DNA from: Cyathus striatus
Lineage: Eukaryota; Basidiomycota; Agaricomycetes; Agaricales; Nidulariaceae
Direction: 5' to 3'
DNA: 64,000 bases
Assembly: GCA_025738555.1 (NCBI GenBank)
Contig: JAOVFP010000016.1
Location: forward strand, 496,001-560,000
Shown piece after piece: positions 36,252 through 47,463 of the stretch (positions within the stretch are counted from its first letter, which is position 1; the number at the start of each line of letters is the position of its first letter). A program made the position numbers and the translations under genes. The notes under the pieces were generated by a model. The model had not been told where the DNA came from. It did not search any database and saw only the letters and a list, made by a program, of their open reading frames with translations.

Positions 36252-37555
36252 AGACCGGAGACCGATCTGCCTATCCTGGGAACGAGATCACGCTTTTTGT
36301 CACATAAGGACGCGTGGGCTATCACATTGATAGGCAGACTGGTCAAACTCATTAAGGTTTTGATGTAGCGTTCCTTACCCTTTGCCTTCCCCAAATGCTC
36401 CTCCCTCTCTCATGTATAATATACCCTATTATTCTTCAACATACATACAGTATTAGTTCCTGTATATATTTCAGAGAAAATATTAGGTGCAATAGTGGAA
36501 AATGGAGCAGTGCATGAGCTCTGAATTGAAACCAGTACAGTGCTGCTGTAGTAGGTTGTAACCTGTTACATTATTGCCCTACATATTTTACAACATTTTC
36601 ATGATATTTCAACATTTTAACCTCACATAGATCTTTCTTATGAGTTCTTAGATGTTTTGATGTCCCAGTCAGATCCCACAGTGGGGGACAGAGGTGGGAC
36701 AGCGTAAGGAACAATATACTAAAATGTCAATGAGTTTGACCAGACCATCTATTGACACGGCGGGCTTTTAGCTGTCCAGTTTCAGCTGTCCTTTGGCCTG
36801 TCGTTTGATCTGTCCTGTTTGGCATCACACACGTGTATGTCACACACATCAATCCAAGTTCTGATGGCTTTGTAATCGATGGGTAAGAGAGACTGCACCG
36901 AGCTGGTGCATAAAAAATATGCTGTGATTGTGAGACCATCTAATATTTGACTTGCAAAACAAAGTATGTACTCGCACTCAATGTCTGTATAGTTACCGAT
37001 GATTGTATGTAGTATTTAATCCACTTGAGTAATCTTGAGGAATTTTCATCAAATCCTTGATCTGGTCATTCTTGTATCTTATATTCACTTCGTTTAGAAT
37101 GTATTTTGTACAAAGAGAAGAAACAAAGGTGAAAATTTGTTCCATATAAATATCTCTTATTAGCACAAGCGTGTGAAAATTTTAATTATGGGGTAATAGG
37201 TATACTTTTACAGTATATTTCAGGAATAGAACGAAAAATGTGAATTTTAAGAGATTAAAATATTTATATACTACTACTTCAAATATTTGGATGGTCTACA
37301 ATGATGCATTTTGAGCGACAATTTGTTGGTTATCACATGTCGGCTTGGCTTGATTTTGTCTCGACTTCGATTATCAATCACCACCCAGTTTGGTATGTGT
37401 GACATCGTGACTGATGCCTGAACAGGACAGATCAAACGACAGGCCAAAGGACAGCTGGAACTGGACAGCTAAAAGCCCGCCATGTGATGAGATACCCCAC
37501 GCCAGTCATGTGATGCCAGTGTGATCTCGTTTTAGACAGTTCAGCTTCTGGACTA
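36252..37555. mobile_element. 1.3-kb insert flanked by TTAAGGTAGT
   Basis: A 10-bp direct repeat TTAAGGTAGT (36242-36251 and 37556-37565) brackets this segment. Joining the flanks gives CCCACTACCTTTTAAGGTAG then TTGGGTA, matching an uninterrupted relative at 56614. That makes 56614 an empty-site counterpart. The ends show no strong TIR, and it carries a nested MITE (36756-37484). Confidence 0.6.
36756..37484. mobile_element. CACTA-like MITE with ~105-bp TIRs
   Basis: Inverted repeats of about 105 bp (36756 to about 36860, and about 37380-37484) begin CACGGCGGGCTTTTAGCTGT (right copy CATGG...). The flanks carry TGA on both sides (36753-36755 and 37485-37487). Each TIR holds three AGCTGTCC/CTGTCC motifs. 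A CAC start with a 3-bp duplication suggests EnSpm/CACTA. No coding capacity. Confidence 0.75.
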
Positions 37556-37565
37556 TTAAGGTAGT

Positions 37566-38814
37566 TGGGTATTAGGGATGTTTGAGCCACTGGATAAGGT
37601 AATACATATGAGGATCTTGGATAAGATCTAAACCTGATTGGCTGGAGACTGATATGTTAGTCCTGGATTTGATGGCTCTCGAGTCTTGGTCTCTTTTATG
37701 ATCATCTTCATCCTATTATACACTTCGAACCAAACTTGTATTCCAAAGATGCACCATACTTACTGTGTACACTACACCATACTTGATTTATGTTGTTGAA
37801 GCTACATGGTATGAGCATGTGTACAAATATGGTTCAAGGCACCCATGGTGCGAGTGTTCTCCATGCCCCAGTTCTTTCCTCTCTGCTCTTGGACTCAACC
37901 TCAGCTCTTCTTGCACCATTGTGACATTGATTTAGGTTGATGGTGAATATTCTCCAACTTGGTGCATACACAGACTTGAAGGGTTCATGTTGGTTGACAA
38001 AGGACTTGAGCAATGCAGGTGCATGGGAGAGATGGCAGGAACTATCATGTCACCATCATCATGTATGCCCCACTTGCAGCCTTGCACCACCCCCCTGTCC
38101 CTCTCCCAAAGGCCAGTGCTCTATGTTCAATGCCCTACCAACTGCCTCCCCTCCCCCTGATCAATGTTGTTGATGGTGAAGATTCTGCAATGTGGCAATT
38201 ACTATGACTTGACAGTGGTGTTGGTTGATACTGTGTAGCATGGCATGTGCTTGATGAAGGACATGAGAAGGCTGCAGGCATTGTTTCATATAAGGAGTAT
38301 CAACTCTTTAGCATACATTGTTTACCCCTCACTTGCACTTTTCCCCACCCATCAGCACTCAGCACTCAACAACCTACCACCTCACTTCCTCCACCCCCCA
38401 GTTCCCCCACTGATCATTGGCCCCTTCTACTCACATCACAGATCATCAGACCCATCACCTTACCACTGACATTTCACATCCCTGATATCCCTGTGTAATG
38501 TGTACTGGCTATGGCAAAGGTGTTTGTGTGGCCAGTTTCTCTCTGGCATTTTTGCTGGTGATGTGCTGGTTGACCATTAATGGAGTGTGTGCTTGAGTCA
38601 GGGGGAGAAGATGTGGGAGATGTGGTAGCTGGAGCCTGGGACTTGGAGGGTTGGTGCTGTTTCATGAGACTGGTACAAGATTGAGAACCTTGGTGCTTAC
38701 TCATTTTAGTAAGCCTCTGCTATTGCTTTCTTTTTACTCACTGGATACTTACTAAAGGTTGCATGAAATAGTCTACATGCATACACACCAAGCTGTATTC
38801 TTATCATCCCTCAT
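37566..38814. other. Repeat-derived region with an internal direct duplication
   Basis: Begins with the repeat head shared with 56639. Two related stretches start GTTGATGGTGAATATTCT (37938) and GTTGATGGTGAAGATTCT (38170), about 230 bp apart. No recognised gene; a minus frame at 38474-38704 (Ser/Gln/Pro-rich, starts MSKHQGSQSC) is unsupported. Confidence 0.35.
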
Positions 38815-38822
38815 ATGATGCA

Positions 38823-39570
38823 TAGTGATGAGCAAGGGGTACAGTGTACCCTGGGGGTCCATGAGTAGGGTCCAAGGGGGGTAGTGGTAAGGGTCCAGGG
38901 GTATTATTAATGTAAATAGTGAAAATACTAAATGAACATGGTACTACTACTTCAACATGTTTAAAACTCTGAGTTTGATATATATTTAGATACATGTCAT
39001 TCTCTAAATGTTTATGGAAACTGAACTGTATAAAAACACTATATATTTGAAGAAGACAAGTAAGTCCTGAAACTATTTATGGGATGTAAGTAGTAACTAG
39101 TGAATATATGAACAGGTATTACTTATCAAGTACTTATGCAATGTTGTAAAACTTATGTAGTTACTTGCAAAACTAAAAGAAATGTAAGGACTAAATAATG
39201 ATACAGATGTTATATATAAAAATACTAAATAGTCTCCCCTTTATTCTTCCTTTATTCTCCTCTGTTACAAGTAACTGGCATGCCATTAGACCTGAATATC
39301 AAATATTGTTCATTCAACATCTCATATAAATTAATTATATGTAATCTTAGAAGTATACTTTGAATAATGGGAAGAATATTCTGTATTAATAATTATATAT
39401 CAGTGATCATTCAGTCTGTACCCTCACCTGATACCCTGGGGGTATGGGTAAGGGTCTGTACCCCTTGGACCCTTCATGAATACCCCTACCCTTGGCAAGG
39501 GTAGGGGTATTTGGGGGGTAGGGTAAGGGTACAGCTCAGATACCCAGGGGTATACCCCTGCTCATCACTA
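38823..39570. mobile_element. hAT-type MITE
   Basis: Perfect 8-bp duplication ATGATGCA (38815-38822 and 39571-39578) around inverted ends TAGTGATGAGCAAGGGGTA / TACCCCTGCTCATCACTA. TAG-start termini with an 8-bp duplication are diagnostic of the hAT superfamily. Subterminal GGGTA/TACCC motifs are dense at both ends (38835-38910 and 39420-39560). The AT-rich 500-bp core has no ORF, so it is non-autonomous. Confidence 0.88.
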
Positions 39571-39849
39571 ATGATGCATGGTGACCAATACTGACACATT
39601 CTCTGCACATCTCTTTCAAATGTCATGTGCATATGGTCTCCTGCCTGGGCTTCAACTTGAAGGTACAGTGTACATTTGTGCACAGTTGAAGCAGTTGAAG
39701 TCTTGAACATATCTTCTCTTCTGTACAAATCTTATCCTGTGCATGTAGTACCTAACAAGTCCAATGCCATTTTATACCAAGTACCACCTTTTTGTACTAT
39801 TGTCTAAGTCACAAAATCAATTGAGTTCAGTGGCAATGCATCTAGTACA

Positions 39850-39935
39850 GTATGTTTTTATTTTTTATTTTTATTTATTTTAAATCCTAGTTTATTAGTC
39901 AGTTGTGGAGAATCCAGATGTCACAACTATGCTAC
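39850..39935 (-). mobile_element. LINE 3'-end fragment
   Basis: The T-rich stretch followed by TTTTAAATCCTAGTTTATTA and CAGTTGTGG is the complement of the 3' tail of the LINE ending at 23981. Similarity continues weakly for about 30 bp (ATGTCACAAC versus ATGTCGCGAC). A severely 5'-truncated minus-strand copy is likely. Confidence 0.5.
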
Positions 39936-40176
39936 TTTGAAATATTTAGAATGACTACTATTGAGTGAGTGAGAAGTATTGAAACTATGTGTAATATGAC
40001 TCAGGATGATTGTCTGGAGGTTGGGAGGGGCTTGCCTCTGCTAGGGGGCATGCCCATGTACAGCTCTGTGGCTAGTCTACATATATTAGGGGGGAGTATC
40101 TATTTCTTGTTGGTAGGGCATTTCGGTTAGGCAGCTATGTGGTGGCATCAGGGTTCAGTGGTCAGGACAGTATGAT

Positions 40177-40485
40177 TTAACTAGCAGAAGCCTCACTGTT
40201 GTCCATGTTACATCTCATTATCATTTGTGTGGGTGTTGGGTCAGTGATACTGCCTTTCTTTTCATATTCAACAATATCACAATACAGGAATAAATGACAA
40301 CTGACATGCCAATGTTCATACCCAGTGTGTATTACAAAGCAGGGCCAGTATGTACAGAAGTTATCTCTGTTTTTCCCTTCATGCACTACATGCACCATAT
40401 CTAAGCACAACATGGCATATACTTTTGAGTATGTCTTCTTAGTGGTCTCCATCATGATCTCCTTGGTGTCTGAATGGTATCCCAA
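40177..40485 (-). other. Unrecognised open frame
   Basis: A 102-codon minus frame starting MGYHSDTKEI, rich in Cys, Trp and His (CTYWPCFVI, YEHWHVSCHLF). A second minus frame at 39486-39728 contains the similar CQYWSPCII. The shared pattern may mean decayed relatives of one protein, but no family was recognised and the start is uncertain. Confidence 0.22.
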
Positions 40486-40865
40486 GAATTTGGTGCCCTG
40501 TTCAATGCTAAGTGTTCAGTATCATGTTCCCAGTCTGATACATTGCTTGCCTCCATTTCTCTCATTAAGAATCATATTAGCCCATCACCTTTTATAACAT
40601 TTTCATATAACACAGCTACAAGCACAATTTATCCCTGTAGCCAGCATAATCAAACCAACATACTTCTTAACACCCACTGGAGTGTCCACCATCATCGTTC
40701 CAAATAAAAAAATCCCTCACCACCACCTCTGGTCATCCTCACAATTCCTGTATCTTTTTGCTTAAAAATATAATCCTATAGAGAAACAATTTAATAATTG
40801 CCAACACTATATGTGAGTATGTGGACAATGTAAATACCAATGAAGCTAGTTGAGGCAAGGACATT

Positions 40866-40935
40866 GATCTGAGGAGGAATTGAATCTGTTCCCTCAGGAA
40901 ACTAGCTCCACACTCTAACAAACTGGTCTAATAAT
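40866..40935 (-). repeat. tRNA-like sequence (possible SINE head)
   Basis: On the minus strand, CCAGTTTGTTAGAGTG resembles a pol III A box and AGATTCAATTCC a B box, spaced as in a tRNA. GGAA/TTCC could form the T stem. The cloverleaf is imperfect, so a decayed tRNA or SINE head is more likely than a working tRNA. Confidence 0.35.
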
Positions 40936-41669
40936 ACACTACATACTGCACTAGTTGTACCAACCAAGTACCAGCTTAGACTCATGCACATACACTCATT
41001 GTGACACCTGAGAAGAGTCAAGGAGCTACCAGATGCTCAAATCTCCTTATCCAGATTCCAGCATCAATGAACCAAAAATTGAGACCATTCCAACAGTGCG
41101 AAGCTCCTGCCCTTCAGTAGAAATAACACCTATGATTACTAGCCTGGCTGATATTTACAATTACATGTACCTCTACTGAGCCAGAAGGTCATGAGAGTTG
41201 CCTAGTCCAGAAACTGAACTTGAGCCGAACCATCACGATACCATGTGATTTTCACCTGCACAACATACTTATTTAATATTATGACAACATTATGATTCCT
41301 TGGATCAAATACAAACCCACTGAGTGTGAGTAAACACAATAATCTGAAGCAAGAAGAGCTGAGCTGAGGTATAGCATAAGAGTAGAGGACAAAGACAAAT
41401 GAGGGCACTAGTTTTGAGAAGGTAGGGAAAGTGGCAATTGGGGCTTGACCTGGGCATGGAAAATACTACACTCACTAGATACAGTCAATTAGATTGAATG
41501 AAATCATTGAATTTTGAGTTGAGTTGAGCTGAGTTGGTGCTATTGATTTAGGTCTAGCTTGAATGTGTCAGGATGGCTCACCTTGATTCTTCCTACCTCA
41601 CTATATCTATTCCATTCTGAAAATAACTGCATCTACACTATCAAATAATAATCCTCCTTTCATAACACC

Positions 41670-42506
41670 ATGTCAAATAAAACTCTTCTTACATTACCCA
41701 ATGAACTCTTTCAAGAGATCATCAAGCAGGTATATCCCAGTACTAATAAGTATAGATATGATCCACCATTCTTCATGCCACCCTTCAAAGAGGTTATTGA
41801 CCAGGGAGTTTCCATGAATCACTCTGATCCACCTACATCAATGCTACCTCTTTGTCTCATTTGCAGACAGTTCAATGATGCAGTATCTCCCTTGGTGTTT
41901 TATCACACTGTTGTGGTTGGATATACCACGAATTACAGTGATTTTGTGGAATATATCAAATTGCTGGCTAATGGGATGCATACTTCCCTCAGCTGTGCGA
42001 AATGGGTCACAATATTGGAAGTAGGTGCAAGGACCGATATTCTGTGTAGCAACAACAAGGTGCACATAAAATTAATGATTGGAAGGCTAAAGAGCCTGCT
42101 TCCACTTGCTATTAGAAAATTTAATAGAGCAATGTGGATTAGGTGAGCATGTGCATCTCTCATTCAAAATCATTTGCACTTACAACAAACCTACTCTAAC
42201 AGTTGTGTTACATGGGACTCCAGAACTGATTGGAGTAGAGACTGCATTGTATCAGGAATCTCTCAAATGCCTTCTTTGACAGCATTGAATATAGACATCT
42301 GCTCTTTGAGGGTAATGGCTCCCTTCCAAATAGATTCTATTCCTCCCTTGGAAGAGCTCTCAATGAAGACAAATTACAATGCCCCAAAACATTGTCCAAT
42401 TCAAGGTATCCCTGAACTTCTCTCAAAATTGTCCTCTTGCCTTCACACTTTGGCCATTCATAATCTATATGATTCTCTGAAGCTCAGAACACTTTATAAA
42501 ATTTAA
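41670..42506 (+). CDS. F-box-like protein
   Basis: Two exons, 41670-42142 and 42203-42506, with a 60-bp GTGAGC...ACAG intron; 258 aa. Residues about 7-75 resemble an F-box as seen in Agaricomycetes (LLTLPNELFQEIIKQVYP, a loop, then LPLCLICRQFNDAVSPLVFY). The C-terminal half has leucine-rich spacing (MPSLTALNIDI, IPPLEELSM, LSSCLHTLAI). F-box proteins recruit substrates to SCF ubiquitin ligases, and large fast-evolving F-box families are common in these fungi. At 258 aa it is shorter than many relatives, so the 3' end may be truncated. The promoter side has CTATATCTA about 58 bp upstream. Weak match overall: F-box identity is inferred from the LPxE and LICRQF pattern. Confidence 0.6.
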
Positions 42507-43994
42507 TACATATACTATATTGTGTGATGTATGTTTATGCAAATTTATATATTACCATGGCTGTTTAATGTTGAGATCTAAGCTTTTTTATGTAGTTCCA
42601 AATTTTCACAAAGAAAAAATTCATTCATTAATATAATTGCTTGTAAACTGAGGAATAGCACAATTTTTTTGAACATATAGTCAGTATACACACTAGGAGT
42701 GAACACTGAGTGTTCAAGAAGGTTGATTACTAAGTGTTGGGTTATACAATTAAATTTAACTAGAGAGATCAACCACCAGCAGTGGGCCAGGGTATGAAAC
42801 TGTAATGTGACAGCAATAATTTAGTAGTTGAAATTGTACCATTCAGGAGAAGAAAGAGCTAGAAGTATGTTGAGAGAACATAGATAAGCACTAACAATAT
42901 GCCCAATGGAGTGTTCACTGGGTCGACCATAGCAGCAGTAAAACGGCACCACAGTGATCCCCAAAGCACACAAGAGCGTGTCGTTATGAGCGGGATAGAT
43001 AACTAGACGAACAGGAGCGAAGTGTTAGAAACTTCAGAACACTTGACAGGTCCTCGTAAACATCAATTAGTGACGACAAAAACGATATCGATTCGGAGGA
43101 TGTACCATGAACGGACCGTAATGACAGAGAATTGTCGAACTGCAACACAGAACCTCAGCTTGAAACAGAACAACCGAAGTGAACCAACAATGACCCCCAC
43201 CGCCTTCAGAAACGCTACAACTGTCCCCCACCACACATCGACGATTCCCGCATAGAGGTTGAACATCGAACCCTCGGTAACCCGATTATACGCCATACTT
43301 GATGTATTGATGCATGACACGGCGTGAAGAGAATGCAATGCATACTACAAACTCGTTCGAGGTTAAGATAGCCTTGCGGCCTCTGCATCACACATCCCAC
43401 ACTGGAGCAGGATCTGGATGCCTTCGTGGTGCGCGGGCTCGACTGCATGAATGTCACCGACATCTTGGAAGTTTGATGTCGTGACTGAGCGCAGCGAGAA
43501 TTCCTTCAGAGCGTGGAAATTAGCATCCGACACGGGACGAACGAATTGCCTATGTTCTGCGGTGCGGTGCAAAAGGGTCAGTAAGTGAAGAAGGAAGGAG
43601 CTGTGGATAAATAGGAGGGGAGCACATCGTTATGACACCAAGGTATGTACAACAAAGCATACGGAAGAAAGAGGAAGTGAAGGGTGCTTTGGGTAGGTGA
43701 ATACAGTGCCGACCCACAAGAACGTGCACAACGATGGGGAGGAAGGGACATGAAAGATTCTAAGAGAGCATACTCACAAGGTACTTACTAACTATCCTCT
43801 CGAAAGTATGAGTATCTCTATCATCACTAGTCCTCGCATCCATCTTTCCTTTAGGCAAGTGTGTCCATATAAAAGTCTTCAGGTCAAGGCTCGAGGGGCG
43901 CAAAAAAAAAAAAACTGGGGCCTAGACATGACATAGAGGCCCGACATCATGAGAAGGGAACTGAATACAACAAGCTGTGTACGATTTCGAGTGG
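42507..43994. other. Intergenic, CpG boundary near 42.92 kb
   Basis: AT-rich and CpG-poor up to about 42920, then abruptly CpG-rich. No gene recognised. Confidence 0.4.
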
Positions 43995-44142
43995 TTCAAA
44001 GTCAGGCCAAGAGTCCGTGTTCGTGATGGTCGTGGTTGATGATGACGAACGCAACGTGTACAACGTTCCGAACAACGATCAGAAGCATGTGAAGTTGTGT
44101 TCGGAGAATCGGAACTCGCTTCGCTTCCTCTCACGAGTCACA
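43995..44142 (+). repeat. Dispersed repeat R, copy 2
   Basis: Best-preserved copy: GTCGTGGTTGATGATGACGA, AACGTGTACAACGTTCCG and AACAACGATCAGAAG, then TGTTCGGAGAATCGG. It lies 0.73 kb beyond the 3' end of NLR B. Confidence 0.75.
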
Positions 44143-44871
44143 TTCTCCACATCCCTCTTCGGTCTATCTAAGTTAACAATCGTGCTTGCCAGTACGACTA
44201 TAGGCCACTACCATCTACACTTTGAAAATATGGATACTGCTGGATAATTTAATATATCTAGTGTCCAGGCTCGTTGTGAATTCCCATCTTCTCCCCATCA
44301 CATCATCAGATACTTATGCAACTCATATCTATGTAGATCGATGTTACAGATTGATTAGGCATTTCGTCGTGACCTTCATCGATTGTCACACGAATAACTT
44401 ACGCTGTCATCGATTTATAAATGAGACATTTGACAGATGGGCGCCTGAGCACTTCTATTACAGCTGCCAGCTTATCAGCGCAGTCGATCAGATGGTAATA
44501 GTCATGAGAGCGATCATGGGTATACATCAAAGTTTAGGACTCATGTAAAGTTACGTGTATTGTTGTAAGCGCGTATTTTATCGATAGTCTAGGGATCAAG
44601 TAGCAAACACAGTACTTCATGAAATGCATTACTAGAATGTTAGTATAGGTTTTATTCTGAAAATTTGCCGTTAATCACTGTCTTATTTCTCACATATATA
44701 TATACTTCAGCGATTTGTGTGTACAATCTACATCTTTTTTGTATCTTTTTTTAAAAGTGAATGATTACAACATCGCGACGTACTCCCAAATTATTGCCTT
44801 TCATGTGCTTGCACGTTTGGCCTCTATCTTCAATATGCACAATGCTATGATAATTACTACTTTCCAACATG

Positions 44872-47463
44872 TTAATTCTCTGGTATCTTTCCCACTACAC
44901 ACAATTTATGAGTTGCTATCCTCAAGCCCCTCTGTAGTGTATGCACCAGAGACCTCGTATTTTCTGCTAGCAAGGCTCTCCTATCCTTATTCAGCACCTC
45001 ACACTCCTAATAGCTACATAAGCTTCAGTCAAGAAGATGAATGTTCCACATACCTTTACATATTTATGCACAGATTTTCTTATTCCGTCAGCACTATCCA
45101 ACCATTCTTCCTCTGATAGGATATCTGGCTTATACCTTAATCTAAATGTTTCGGATATATTTGCCTCCAAATGCGGTACCACTTCCTGACTGATAAACTT
45201 CCCAAATGCAATGGATGGCTTAATTCTTCGGAGTAAATATTCCAGGGAAAAGAGTCTCCATGGTCGTTTATCAACATTGTAAAGTGTTTGTCTGCAACAA
45301 AAGTTAAATAACGTGAAAATCAAAGTAGTAGACTATGAAAGACTTACTCTAAATTCGACCCATTTAATACCCATAATAAGCGAAATACATATTTGCTTTT
45401 ATCATTACTCAAAAATAAATTTGTTCCTCTGACAGGACTTTCAAGTATTGTTGCCTTCCAACAATCTGTGTACACTGCATTATTCCACAAGGAAGGGAAT
45501 CTTCTGGCTTGTATAATTGCCATTATATAAGACAAATAATTACCATTTCCTTCCGAAATGTTAGGCATTAATAACCCATCAATCACAGGGTATATATGAT
45601 GGAAGGTGTCCTGCAGCAGTCCCCTAACCACAGGTGAGAAATTCTGTATAGTAGATTAAGATATAGCAATCGAATATAGACATAAAACCTACATATGATC
45701 TTTCCAGAGAAAACTGAATATTGAGTAGATAAGATATGTGCCAATTAAAAACACCACCCTTAAATAGTTCATGCACGATATCTTTAATATGGTGTTGAAG
45801 CTCATATAACAGTGATTCATTAAACTTACTCCGGATAAGGTGATCAAATAGGAAGGCCCTTGCATAGTTGTGTGGAAGTGAGTTAGTTTCTTTATGCTTC
45901 CAACATCGAATTAAAGAGATACAACAATGCCCGAGAGATGCATGTGCCATTTCCTTTGCGATAAAAAATTCCTTCGATCTGGAGGGATCCTTCAGAAAGT
46001 CACTGAAAGATGCATGGGAAAATCGGATGTCTGAATCATCAGAATCCGGGATAATCATTATGGAATGTAGGTCTGCAAGTGACAACCTGAGTGCATCTAC
46101 ATCAACACCAAATAGTTCTGAAAGTTCCAATACTGATTTTGGATACTCAATAACTGTATTATCTCTCATATATAACAGTGCTTGAAATACGGAAGTCATA
46201 ATCTTGTAGTCTTCCACCTGTGCTGTGGCAGATACGAGAATAAAATAATACAATGCATCCAGTTCAGCATAAGGTGATACTTTTGGGTTCAATCCTCCAA
46301 GCTGTAAGTCAATAATTGTAGATAGTCCTTCTTTGGGGCTTTCGTGATCATGAGAAATGTATTTCATAACAGTGGCAGCATAAATGAACTGTCCAGATGA
46401 TTTTGCAACCAGTGTACTTATATCTTCTTGAGATGGCCAGTTTAAATCACTGGAAAGACTTGTAGCCAATGTATGTGTCTGCTTTATCACCGAAAATTGA
46501 CTGCACATGTATGTTTCTATATCTTTATCTGGTTCATAATGATCATCAAGAACAAGTTTGATCCACATAGAACAGTCAGTGGAGCTGAATGTATTTCTGA
46601 TTTTTAGTTCAGGCCTACTTGCAATGAGAAATTGGAGTGGCACTGAATGATGATTTGCAATGCTAGCTATCATTGTAATAATTCTTGACTGTACTTGAGG
46701 ATCCTTGCATTCATCCAGACCATCGATTATAACAAGGTGTGCCAGTGGTATAGCAGATGTTGTGGTTCTGCTAGAAATAGTGGTAGAACACTGTGCAGGG
46801 TGTTTAACACTCATATTCCTACCGACATCTGCTAGAGGCCCAATAACAAGTTTCTGTAGTTGTATTTCCACTGAGTAGGTTAGTAACGTTGGATCCCGAT
46901 TAAGCTGAGCTGCTACAAACTCTTTCGTAGCTGGTATAGAAATCAGCATTTGACTAGCGATTGTAGGTACGAGCATATGTCCGTCATCTCGTTCAGCTGT
47001 ACGAGAGAAAAAGAAGCTAGACATAAGTTTATTTTCCTTATCGCATATATCAGCAACTGTTTGAGCGATTGTTGTTTTCCCTGCTCCTGCGGGTCCTCGT
47101 AACCACATAATCCTTTCCTTATGGTCTTTCGAATCTACCCAGCTCATGATATCATCGATCACTGCAGTCCTAGTTTCAGGATGGCACTTCGGAGCATCTC
47201 CTCGCTCAGCAGATTTGTGACCTGCTGCGAGACAGGCGGCTTTTCTAAGTTCTGCCATGATACATTTAAGTACCAAAACAAATCACTACATTATAACATC
47301 ACCCACCTTTTACATAATCATCTGTTCTATTCGCTTTTGTGTTCCGAACCAGTCAATTACAATATTACGACACAATTATCTAGCTTTACGCACCTGTTAC
47401 ACTTTTTCCATCTACCGCATAGATGGTTCCAATGGAGAAGTTTTGTGCCTTTCTAAACGACAT
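44872..47463 (-). CDS. NLR-like NACHT protein B (intact)
   Basis: Five exons: 47394-47463, 45693-47251, 45348-45643, 45054-45291 and 44872-45006; all junctions are GT-AG and in phase, giving 765 aa. Exon 1 encodes MSFRKAQNFSIGTIYAVDG, a short peptide conserved in A and C. Residues 40-51 carry RGDAPKCHPETR, then Walker A GPAGAGKTT (76-84), Walker B LVIIDGLDEC (196-205), SRPELKIR (235-242) and a winged-helix-like SSGQFIYAATV (308-318), all expected of a NACHT STAND NTPase. The following block has FSHASFSDFLKDPSRSKEFF. No WD40, ankyrin or TPR repeats follow, so it is a short-form NLR. The last exon (ECEVLNKDRR...) is supported by matching acceptors in A and C but is the least certain. Family members are candidate non-self/xenobiotic sensors triggering cell death; no effector domain is recognised here. 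Confidence 0.85.

Noticed and set aside
38474..38704. 76-codon Ser/Gln/Pro-rich minus frame
   Set aside because: Low-complexity composition, no homologous copy in the window, no promoter or splice support.
40866..40935. Functional tRNA gene on minus strand
   Set aside because: A and B boxes are plausible, but the acceptor and anticodon stems do not pair well; called tRNA-like only.
43063..43463. Two overlapping minus frames of 82-91 codons
   Set aside because: Mutually overlapping, hydrophobic by composition, no motif; similarity to 30.3-30.6 kb considered but too weak.
44222..44548. 108-codon plus frame next to R copy 2
   Set aside because: No recognised domain and no equivalent beside the other R copies.
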